From the NCBI GenBank assembly GCA_019009955.1, contig CM032230.1, forward strand, positions 22,153,501-22,217,500: a DNA stretch of 64,000 nt, given 5' to 3'. Of the stretch, positions 56,343 through 64,000 are shown piece after piece (the first letter of the stretch is position 1; every line of letters begins with the position of its first letter). The position numbers were made by a program, and so were the translations under genes. This DNA comes from Riptortus pedestris (Eukaryota; Arthropoda; Insecta; Hemiptera; Alydidae). The notes beneath the pieces are model-generated. The model saw only the letters and a list, made by a program, of their open reading frames with translations. It searched no databases and was not told the origin of the DNA.

Positions 56343-58403
56343 CATGTCGTCGCTGTGAAATCAAACCGGCATATCTGCAAAATGCATATTTTTCACCAGA
56401 GCACTTTAAAGTTTTCGCATGTGATATTTTCCACTTAACGTCCGTTTGGTTCACCTCAATAGCCACCTTATGCACGAATAAAATTTAGACGAATACTGCT
56501 TATTGACGTAGTAGTTGGAAATAAATCGAAAATTGCTTAAATTTTGAGATGTATGCAGATATGCCAGTATGACTTTAAAATCAGTGTAATATTTGCTTTT
56601 GTGCCACAGTGGCTTCTTCTTTTGGAACCTGTTTCAGGTAGAAAAAAAAGATAATTTTGTCAATGAAAAAATAATTTATTGCTTCACATTTTTTTTTAAA
56701 CAACAATTAACACAATATTGCCTCTGGTAACTTCAAAGTTTCACAAATTTTTATAGAAATCTGAATAAATTGGCGGTATTATCCGACAGTAACTAACTTT
56801 AGGATACCCTTTTTCTTTTTCTCATCGATGGTAAGTCTCTTGGAATAAGCTTGCATCAGAAACAGGATTCACGCCCTCACTGCCCCGTTTATTCCTTGTC
56901 TTCGCCTCCTCCCAGGCATGTGATCCGTAGGATGTTTTGAAGTAAAAGTTGCCGTCGTCTTTAATTACTTTAAACATTCGAATGTCCAAGATGGGTAAAA
57001 TTACTTGGGAGTCCTTAAGAGCTTTTATGTCAAAAAAGTCCTCATGACTCAACTCATGAACCTGGTAAGGCTTGCCACTTTTCTTTGCCGTTTTCATGGC
57101 CATGGCGTATTGGGAAGGTAAGTATATTGGTCCACTTCTTTTAACTTCTCTTTCAATGGTTGAGTGAGCCGAATCCCCCTCGTTTTGGGTGTGGCCCTTT
57201 ACTAAAAATTTGTGTGTGATAGATTTTATGTTTTTTAATGTTGAAACAGCATATTTGTACATTGCCATCATAAAGTTATTTTTTTGTTGTCCACAACAAT
57301 TATTGCTGTAAAACACAACATCTATTGGATAGTCAGCTTTGTCATTTAAATGTTTGCAGATATTTCAGCACACAGCTCCCAATCTCAATCACGCCTCTTC
57401 TTCCTTGTGTCTCATCCCAAGTGTAACAGTTTACCGTTTTTTCACCCTTCAGTTCAGCAATTGTTTAAATTGTAAACGGCTAGCTTTGAAATGTATAGTA
57501 AGAAGACGCCTCCCCCTGCGGACAGGACAGCACTGCCTGAAGGTCGTATACTGCTTACGATGGTTGAATCTGTGGTTTTCTTGTCATTCTCCTTTTCCAG
57601 TCTGGAGAAGTCCTTTTCTAGAATATGATTCTCATATTCTGTTGTATTTTGTTTCGTGTTTTGGTATAATGAGACAAACATCACACTGATCTTTCTTCGG
57701 TGTGAAAAACGAAAGGTTGTATGACTTGAAAATAGCTCTGTACTTGCAGTAGCTGATTCCTGCAAGGTTTGACTCCTTTCTTTCTTTTAGATAATCTCTG
57801 TGAAGTTCGGCGATAGATTTTCCACCATCGATATACTCCCTAGAACTTTGCGATCTGCAGTAATGACTAGGAATTCTGGGAAACTTTTTCTATGTGATCC
57901 TTTGCGCTCTTCACGAGTTCTTTATCCAACTTGTTACCCTTTCCATGCTTGCCTCTCATTTCCAAGCTTAGCATACCTGTGCTTTTGTCTGTTTTTTCAA
58001 CCAACGTTTTGGCAAATATGCCGGTTTGTTTTAGTTGAGCCTGTTAGAAACGCATTAATGTTGAGTGCAAACCGGATTATCTGCCAATAAGTCATATCTG
58101 GGTAATAATAAAAATGTACTATAGTGAGATAATTCAGTTTTACTTACATGATGGACGTCTTTCCTCCTTGAAGGTTTTGAAGCGATTGGCGTAATTGCGC
58201 AATAGATCTGTCTTCTGATAAACAAAATGGCTATTTCCACGTAAATGCATACCGGCCCAACGCCATCTGACGGATTTTTATTCAACTATACAATATGCCG
58301 GTTCGACATAAAAATAGACAGGAAAAAAAAGACATTTTTTGACACCAACAACTCAAAAACTCAATTTTTGCAGATATGCCGGTTTGATTTGACAGCGACG
58401 ATG
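56343..58403 (-). mobile_element. DNA transposon with about 40-bp inverted repeats and a broken gene
   Basis: The ends are inverted repeats of about 38-40 bp: CGTCGCTGTGAAATCAAACC then GGCATATCTGCAAAAT at 56348-56384, against its complement at 58364-58402 (TTTGCAGATATGCCGGTTTG then ATTTGACAGCGACG). Shorter copies of the same AAACCGGCATAT motif, in either orientation, lie near 56551, 58010, 58067 and 58292 and could be subterminal binding sites. The 2.06-kb length and a single gene fit a class II element. No target duplication was clear. I do not know which superfamily these ends belong to. Confidence 0.8.
56822..58060 (-). pseudogene. Transposon-encoded protein, DUF7869-like, multiply frameshifted
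   Basis: Read on the minus strand from about 58060, blocks in successive frames form one protein: GKGNKLDKELVKSAKDHIEK, then after a shift SHYCRSQSSREYIDGGKSIAEL (split by indels), NHILEKDFSRLEKENDKK, YISKLAVYNL, then after a shift TIAELKGEKTVNCYTWDETQ and IEIGSCVLKYLQTF, another shift, and finally FYSNNCCGQQKNNFMMAMYK, THKFLVKGHTQNEGDSAHST and GPIYLPSQYAMAM. This order and wording match a family common in insect genomes (YSDNC..Q.KN and GHTQNEGDSxHxxIE) annotated with a DUF7869-type domain and probably RNase H-like. Here the aspartate of YSDNC is asparagine. At least three frameshifts make it non-functional. The last 164 codons (56822-57316) are still open. Confidence 0.75.
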
Positions 58404-58431
58404 TGTTTTTAGTGTGTACCGTTTGAGTACG

Positions 58432-58943
58432 CAAAGAGATATTTTTCTTTACTAGTACAGAAAAGTAACAGCTGTATTGGAATATTCCTCATTATACTAT
58501 CATGCATTGTATATTGCATACTTACTTAACCTGTATTTATTAAATCAAAACAATGTTTAATAATAGTGCGTGTTCAAATATTCCGGAAGATATTTTAAAT
58601 GAAGCAAACATAGCTGTTAGCTTTAATTTAATTTAAAATATTAATTTTAAATTATAGGTCTATTGCCTATTCTATTTATCTGTTGAATAACCTTTGCAGT
58701 TTAATAAACATATGTTTCATTTTTTGAATTCATATCTTTATCTTCTGATATTTTTATAAGAATATAAATATTAAAATATTTACCTTATTTCCTTTTAAGA
58801 ATAGGTACAATATAATGAAAAGTCATTTTCAACATACGTACGCAAAGTATCTTTTCTGTACTCGGTCTTATTCCCGAACTCGGCTTCGCCTCGTACGTGA
58901 AACTCGACCTTGCACAGAAAAGATACACTTTGCGTACTAGTGA
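58432..58943. mobile_element. MITE-like element with AGTACGCAAAG ends and an internal hairpin
   Basis: GAGTACGCAAAGAGATA at 58433 faces TACACTTTGCGTACTAGT ending at 58943. Inside the right end lies a long hairpin, 58838-58943: GTACGCAAAGTATCTTTTCT on one side and AGAAAAGATACACTTTGCGT on the other, around GAACTCGGCTTCGCCTCG. The body is AT-rich and non-coding. Confidence 0.6.
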
Positions 58944-58949
58944 TGAAAA

Positions 58950-59620
58950 TAGCTATATTAGTAACCAAGATATTTGCATTATGTAGTGCTCAGTTTTCAT
59001 TCCTACTCATGTTATATTAACAACTAGCTGTTATGTTATGAAACACTTTATTTTAAGCCACAATATCAAATATTGTTCTCATTGAACTTTTGTTCTAAAA
59101 GATGCGTGTCGCACGTGAGAAATCTGCTTAGTTAACGCCGCCCCTGCGTGAAGGAATTATGGAGCGATCTTCAATTCTAAGTCCGTCCCGCATGGGCTGT
59201 GATAACTAAGCAGATATACCACCACATGCTGGTATGACACAGTATTCGTCTCTTCTAAATATATATTCTGTCAAAATAAAAATATAATGTGATTTGGGGA
59301 TTTATCGAAGACTAAAAACAAGAAAGTACCAATAATTCACTTAATATTAAAAAACTCGAAACAATGTATATTTATTTATTAACGCCCACTTCTTGCTACT
59401 AAGGCTAATTCGGAGGGGCTAACTTCCTACTTTTCCAAGCGGGAATCGAACACGCCTATCTAGCTTTACCACATGAGATATAAGCAAAGCAAAACTCTCC
59501 AGGCTAAACTGAGCCCCAAAATAATGCACACAAAAAACTTTGCACCCAATGATTGGTGTATATTTTGAATTTTAGAATCACATCCATATCCTGGTCCGAT
59601 TTCAACCTTTTAAGACATTA
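58950..59620. mobile_element. Two degenerate Mic-1 copies, second split by a SINE
   Basis: 58950-59155, minus strand: core start, D-arm end and left terminus (GAAATCTGCTTAGTTAACGC). 59180-59620, plus strand: left terminus (GTCCCGCATGGGCTGTGATA), core scraps, SINE at 59372-59517, then TGAATTTTAGAATCACATCC and CTGGTCCGATTTCAACC. Confidence 0.6.
59372..59517 (-). mobile_element. SINE with internal deletion
   Basis: TATTTATTAACGCCCAC to CCAGGCTAAACTGAGCCCC. About 60 bp of the body between CTACTTTTCCA and AGCGGGAATCGAACACGCC is missing. Confidence 0.75.
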
Positions 59621-59784
59621 ATTAACATTATGAAACCTGAGAGTTTCATATTACAACCCATTGATTTTGGATTATAGTATAGATTAAATAAACATTTTAC
59701 AGTAAAAAAGATAAAATTAAATTTATATCATCAATAACGTACTTCATTTATCTCACAAAAGTTCATGATCAAACAGTATATTAT

Positions 59785-60025
59785 GACAGAAGGTGTAAAA
59801 ATCTTAGTTAATATTCAAGATAGAGAAAAAATGTACATAACAATATCTAAACATTAATTTGAAATTAATGAATTTTTGACCCAAGAAATTAAAGCGGAAT
59901 TTTTTAAAATTTCAGAAATCCCCCTTCCACTAGTCAGATTACAGCCATTAACGAACTATATTTTGAGTTATACATACAAATTTACAAATAGAGTTTAATA
60001 TCTGAAAACAAAAATTGCGACTGAG
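59785..60025 (+). mobile_element. Degenerate Mic-1 core
   Basis: TCTTAGTTAATATTCAAGAT, ATGTACATAACAATATCT, CAGAAATCCCCCTTCCACTA, ATTACAGCCATTAACGAAC and AAAAATTGCGACTGAG follow core order. The expected GCTAGAGCG and microsatellite are displaced by the next MITE. Confidence 0.6.
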
Positions 60026-60033
60026 AATTAAAA

Positions 60034-60172
60034 AAAAGAATAAGCTGCACTCTCACCTGAGATACCCCCCTAATTTGCAATATTCAAATTATTCCAACTT
60101 TTCGTATACAATTTAAATAAAATTAAAATAAAACAAAAACCTTATTACCTCAGAAGGAGGGCAGCTTATTTT

Positions 60173-60173
<1 letters not shown>
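60034..60173. mobile_element. Short MITE with AATAAGCTGC ends
   Basis: AATAAGCTGCACTCTCACCT at the left and GGAGGGCAGCTTATT at the right are imperfect inverted repeats of about 25 bp (CTGAGATAC and GGTAATAAGG follow inward). The 140-bp stretch has no coding capacity. No target duplication was resolved. Confidence 0.5.

Positions 60174-60177
<4 letters not shown>

Positions 60178-60234
<57 letters not shown>
60178..60234. repeat. (AT)n microsatellite, left flank of piggyBac
   Basis: About 52 bp of pure AT followed by GTAT and the transposon end. The tract resumes at 63102 after the element. Confidence 0.95.
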
Positions 60235-60417
60235 CCTTCCTAGGACTGGGTGGATTGTAAAACGTTAAGGACTGAGTGGGGTCCGCACGGACCCCAACTT
60301 TAAATTTCAATTTTACACACTAAACCACATTTAATTCTGTTTTCTTTAATGTATTTAATATTTAGGTATATTATAGGTTAAAATAAAATAAAAACAAATA
60401 TAAAAATATTTTTTGTT

Positions 60418-60642
60418 TATTTATTATTATTATTATTTATTAACGTCCACTTTTTGCAACTTAGGCTAATCGGGACGGGTTATCTACAGGTTACCACCCT
60501 TTTCTAGCCAGGGTGGGATTTTAGGACGTTATTTAATGAATTTCGTCACTAAATAATTTCCTTTGCCTAGGCAAGAATCGAACTCGCCACTCTCGGTTTA
60601 CCATGTGAGATAAAGGTCAACGCTTTAACTCGCATGGTTTTA
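60418..60642 (-). mobile_element. SINE inside the piggyBac element
   Basis: ATTATTATTATTATTTATTA tail, body (GGTTACCACCCTTTTCTAGC), B-box complement (AAGAATCGAACTCGCCACTC) and head up to TTAACTCGCATGG, where the last about 18 bases are missing. It is the closest relative of the 22.5-kb copy. It sits in the 3' non-coding part of the transposon and so inserted later. Confidence 0.85.
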
Positions 60643-60806
60643 TTTATTAATAAAACGTTTAAAAAATTTGTACCTTTTGATCATTAAAATTATTAATTTA
60701 CAAAAAAAAGTTTTATAGTAATTAAATAAGTTATTTTACTGTTATATTTATAAACATCATGAAAGCAAAAAAACATTAAAAAAAAACAAAAAATAAAAAA
60801 GAAATA

Positions 60807-62643
60807 CTAGTTTTCAACATTGACACAATTTATACATGCAGGATTATGATTTGTATGTTTTGGACATATAAATTGTCCACAGCTGTTACAGAAATTTTTA
60901 ACTTTGATATCGACTTTTCGAGGACACAAATAGCATCTTCCCCTACTTTTGGGCCTTGTTGCTGTAGCAATCGACGTCGAAGGCTTCGATTCTTGATTTT
61001 CTTCGATGTCGATGCACTTTTCCATCATTCTTATAGTATCTCTCTTCAGCCTTCTCCATAAATGTGGATTATTCAATCTTTCTCGAATAAGCGGTTCTGC
61101 TAATTTCTTTCCCAACTCCAAGAGAAAAATCCGCCTTCTGTCAAGTGAAGAAATTTTCCAGTCAGGATGGAGTTTCGTCCACACAATATATGCATTTATC
61201 CCTGCTATATCTAATGTATTCATAAAAATCGTCATTGGCCATCTTTTAGTTTGCCGTTTTGTGGAATATTCTGCTACCATTTTGTCGAGAGTGTCTACAG
61301 CACCTTTGGTTGCATTATATGTACTGATAATTTCTGTTTTTTTTGTTTCATTATTTATAATATTGTTTGTGTGATGTTCGCTTGATAATAGTATTACACA
61401 TTTATTTGGTTTGGGTACATATGATACTAAAGTAATTTCACTTTGAAATCCAAAAAGAGATTGATATCTTGGACGATTTCTTGCTGGCAGGAATTCTTTT
61501 GGAATAAATGTTTTATTTTTTCTGAGTGTGCCAATTAAAGTTAGTTTTTTGTCAAGAAGTTCTTCCGCCAATTCTAAGGACGTGAAAAAGTTATCAGTGG
61601 TTATGCCATGGCCCAGGACCCAGGATGGAAACTAAATCTAAAACCACTCGTTTTCCTTGTTCACGTTCAGGGGTTGGACCAGTTTTTCCCAAATAAATCT
61701 GAATATTTTTGCAATATGCTGTTTCACAATCAGCCATTACCCATATTTTGATGCCATACTTTGCAGGTTTTGATTTCATATACACCCGAAAAGGACATCG
61801 TCCTCTGAAAGGAACAAGTTGTTCATCAATTGTCAAATGGCTTCCAGGGTGGTAATGTTTTTGGCAATTTTTTGTAAATATATCTATTACGTCTCTTATA
61901 GGAGCTAACTTGTCTGTGGATTTCCGTTCCAACCTTGTGTACATATTGTGTACATATATTAGAAGAAATTTCTTTGAACCGATCTCTCGACATCGTAGAT
62001 GAAAAAATAGGAATTTTGAAAGTTGGTAACTGTCCGTCCATAGCATATTTATTGGTTCTCTATTGCTTTTCATGGCTCCACTAATTATCAGTAATCCGAT
62101 ATAAGCATACATTTCGGTAGGGGTAACATTTTTCCACAACAAATTTTTACCATGTTCTTGATTATATATGAATGTATTATGAAATCCCCTCTGATTTGTA
62201 GAACTGACGACAATGTCTATAATGTCCGGAGAAATAAAAAGTTTGAAAATATCTAAAATTTCACTATCTAATGGAATTTGTTTAGAAATACCTGGTGGCA
62301 TGTTGATAATATTCGAAGACCTTGATTTTCTTCGCACTAAAGGTTGTTTCAACCAAAAAGTTTCATCTTTAGATAGAAATATTTCTCCTAAATCTTCAAA
62401 CGAAATTTCGTCTGTGAAATAATCTGCCTCCAATTCATCATTAGCCTCTTCTTCAATTTCTAAGAAGTCCTCATCTTCAGAAATCTCATTTCCCGAATCA
62501 AAACCAGAAGGGTGATCGTGTGTTTCGCCTGGTAGATCATTGAGGCTGTCCTGCTGTGCAGCGCGAGCTAGTTCTATGATTTTCACTGTCCGAGAAGAAA
62601 ACATGTTGACACATACAAATGTAACACGAAACTGATTCTTCAA
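60807..62643 (-). pseudogene. piggyBac transposase, frameshifted
   Basis: Two open frames (62643-61594, 349 codons; 61571-60807, 254 codons) make one DDE_Tnp_1_7 transposase of about 600 residues, normal for the family. The acidic N-terminus (SEDEDFLEIEEE) is followed by HLTIDEQLVPFRGRCPFRVY (first catalytic Asp, residue 273), KSKPAKYGIKIWVMADCETA (second, 305), and in the second frame GAVDTLDKMVAEYS (third). The C-terminal cysteine-rich domain has C-x2-C...C-x2-C-x4-C-x2-H...C-x2-C spacing at residues 213-249 of the second frame. A one-base excess in GGGCC at 61610-61614 separates the frames. Residues about 212-233 of the first frame are out of register: the family-like PIFSSTMSRDRFKEISSNI lies in another frame, so two compensating shifts occurred. 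Met-15 (MFSSRTV) could be the true start. All catalytic residues remain. Confidence 0.93.
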
Positions 62644-63060
62644 AATAGGGAGAGAGAAAAGTAAAATCTAAAGGTCAGGAATTTCTAGGAAATTCAATTA
62701 CGATTTATGTAAGAAATAGGCTTTAGAATTCCTGTGAAAGAAATTAAACCACATTAGCTCCATGTTTTTCAAATTATTAAGTTAATATTATTGAGTCGAT
62801 TACTACCAAGAAAAAGTAATTTTAAAGTTAAAAAAAAAAAAAGTTTATTTATACCAAACTAAATTTGGTCACACTAACGACTACGTGGGGTCATCGCACA
62901 CCCCAGGCCTGTTTTTTGTCATATTTGTTCAAATATCATGCAATTCATTTAGTTTTTTCTATTTATTTTTTGATATTTTGAATCAAGACACTTGCAGAGG
63001 AAAACTCCTAGAAGGACTAAGGGATATCTATAAATTTATAAAAACGGCTAGCGAAAAACG
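62644..63060. other. piggyBac 5' non-coding region
   Basis: The region lies between the transposase start and the right inverted repeat. It contains an A run at 62830-62842 and a palindromic block at 62884-62906 (GTGGGGTCATCGCACACCCC). It should hold the promoter, but I can point to no clear TATA box. The 85-codon plus-strand ORF here is spurious. Confidence 0.5.
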
Positions 63061-63101
63061 AGCCGTGGGGTGCAGGATGACCCCACTCAGTACTAGGAAG
63101 G

Positions 63102-63230
63102 ATATATATATATATATATGCATATGTATCAAGATTGATTGACTAGGTTTCATTCATTTTTCAAAACTTCCCTTAAAGGGGGAAAAATACGCCCAAACGG
63201 GAAGTGTAATTGCACACACTAAAGCCTTGC

Positions 63231-63268
<38 letters not shown>

Positions 63269-63903
63269 TATTCAACCTCCCGATCATCATAATATCCCGA
63301 GCGTCATAATATCATCATAATATACCTTAGCTAGGATATGTATGTGTGTGTGTTTATATATATAATTTTGAAAGGACCTTATTTTCGACATCACCTAGGT
63401 AGGATCGATACATATTTTTTTTCAAAAATTGAGTCAGGACTAAAGGAGAACCTGGTGAAAGTAATACGAATACGATTCTAAAATATTGGCTGGAAGAGTA
63501 ATTTAAAATGAACCAAGGAAACTGAATTAATATATCAAAAATTAAGTGTTCTTTAGTCTCAAACGATATGGTAAAGAAAAAGCTCTTTTAAAGAACACAT
63601 GATTAGTTCAAATTCAATCAGATCATTAGACTGTATGAAACGTGCCTGGATTCCAACAACTATATCAATATCTGATATCCCGCAACGGAAACCTGCCAAT
63701 AGAAGATACCAGATAAAGAAAAGGTAATTAGTGGATGTTGGTCAAGTTGAGGTATTTTGTAAATATGTCAAGAAAAACAGCATCTCCATACCCCACCTAA
63801 CTATGCCAGACACGGATCGTTCTACTCACTTATAAATCTTACTAAAAATTTCTAAAGTATTGTATGCTACCTGTATAATTTATAGGTAGTCAACCTCATT
63901 TAA
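63102..63903. other. Right flank: (AT)n, poly(A), Mic-1 right arm, unassigned DNA
   Basis: (AT)n resumes at 63102-63119. Poly(A) of about 36 bases lies at 63229-63264. A + strand Mic-1 right arm (ATTTTGAAAGGACCTTATTT to CTAGGTAGGATCGATA) spans 63345-63450. The remainder to 63903 is unassigned and non-coding. Confidence 0.5.
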
Positions 63904-64000
63904 TAGTCTGTCCCTCAGAAGCGGCGTAATCAAAGCAGATTTACCACCTGCTGGCTTGCCAGTCTACAGAACAAGGAAGGATTAACTCACTTAATATTTG
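63904..64000 (+). mobile_element. Mic-1 left terminus at window end
   Basis: GTCTGTCCCTCAGAAGCGGC and CAAAGCAGATTTACCACC match a diverged left terminus with its subterminal block. The copy's remainder may lie outside the window. Confidence 0.5.

Larger units (their letters stand above)
60235..63101 (-). mobile_element. piggyBac-family element inserted in (AT)n
   Basis: The ends are inverted repeats beginning CCTTCCTAGKACTGRGTGG. At the left a second, partly repeated motif (AAGGACTGAGTGGGGTC) lies 28 bp further in. Subterminal GTGGGGTC / GACCCC palindromes occur at both sides (60278-60294, 62886-62904, 63064-63088). Flanking DNA is GTAT on the left and ATAT on the right, in an (AT)n tract, rather than the TTAA typical of the family. 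The element is 2867 bp and carries a transposase relic and a SINE. Its ends are well conserved. Confidence 0.88.

Noticed and set aside
57339..58090. Plus-strand ORFs of 96-116 codons
   Set aside because: They are antisense shadows of the DUF7869-like pseudogene on the minus strand.
60846..61374. Plus-strand ORFs of 71-122 codons
   Set aside because: They are antisense shadows of the piggyBac transposase.
61826..62041. 71-codon minus-strand ORF as a separate small gene
   Set aside because: It is the alternate frame of the piggyBac transposase between two compensating frameshifts.

Overview
The window looks like repeat-packed, intergenic or intronic DNA from an arthropod nuclear genome, most likely an insect. 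I base this on high A+T with long (AT)n, (TG)n and (GA)n tracts, an internally deleted mariner, a frameshifted piggyBac, tRNA-Leu-like SINEs, a gypsy-type solo LTR, and Penelope-like and I-type LINE remnants. I find no complete host gene and no real tRNA, rRNA or CRISPR. Two short, GC-richer open stretches with plausible splice signals (about 47.5 and 52.5 kb) are the only candidates for host exons, and both are weak.

The dominant content is one non-autonomous element family, called Mic-1 here (a working label). I count roughly 40 full, partial or degenerate copies on both strands. Its + strand layout is: (1) a left terminus GTCCGTCACGCAGGGGCTGC; (2) the subterminal block AAGCAGATTTCCC; (3) one of several interchangeable left arms (A, B, C or long D); (4) a conserved core of about 250 bp starting near ATGCAAATATCTCGG and ending in a C-rich tract, then GACCGCTAGAGCG; (5) a microsatellite, usually (AT)n, sometimes with (TG)n; (6) a right arm of about 120 bp; (7) a terminal palindrome TTTCCCTTAAGGGAAA and CTGCT. 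Copies abut AAAA. The asymmetric subterminal repeat, 3'-side hairpin, microsatellite core and lack of coding capacity resemble DINE-1/HINE (Helentron-associated) elements, but the exact superfamily is not proven.

Layout. 0-6 kb: Penelope-like remnant and Mic-1 copies with a head-to-tail junction at 4660/4661. 6-20 kb: LINE scrap and many Mic-1 copies, including a head-to-head pair at 16.3-17.2 kb. 20.6-21.4 kb: deleted mariner. 22-25 kb: a 1.7-kb head-to-head Mic-1 pair with a SINE inside. 25.6-29.5 kb: dispersed repeat, large foldback, solo LTR and a nested inverted repeat. 30-37 kb: tandem duplications, a local segmental duplication around a full Mic-1, and a foldback family. 38.8-39.6 kb: a 51-bp minisatellite that is partly open in one frame. 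40-44 kb: a satellite of about 210 bp interrupted by a SINE and a MITE, plus an I-type LINE RNase H fragment. 44-49 kb: Mic-1 copies, one holding a 0.6-kb foldback in its microsatellite. 49.5-51.7 kb: a 79/118-bp satellite split by a clean Mic-1 insertion that shows the element's exact ends. 52-56 kb: (GA)n, a candidate exon and Mic-1 copies. 56.3-58.4 kb: a 2.06-kb DNA transposon with about 40-bp inverted repeats and a broken gene of the family annotated in insects as DUF7869-like. 60.2-63.1 kb: a 2.87-kb piggyBac inside an (AT)n tract, carrying its own SINE.

No gene here appears to work with another; the biology is transposon on transposon. The most interesting themes are the modular Mic-1 family, its head-to-tail and head-to-head derivatives, and its microsatellite slot serving repeatedly as a landing site for other elements.
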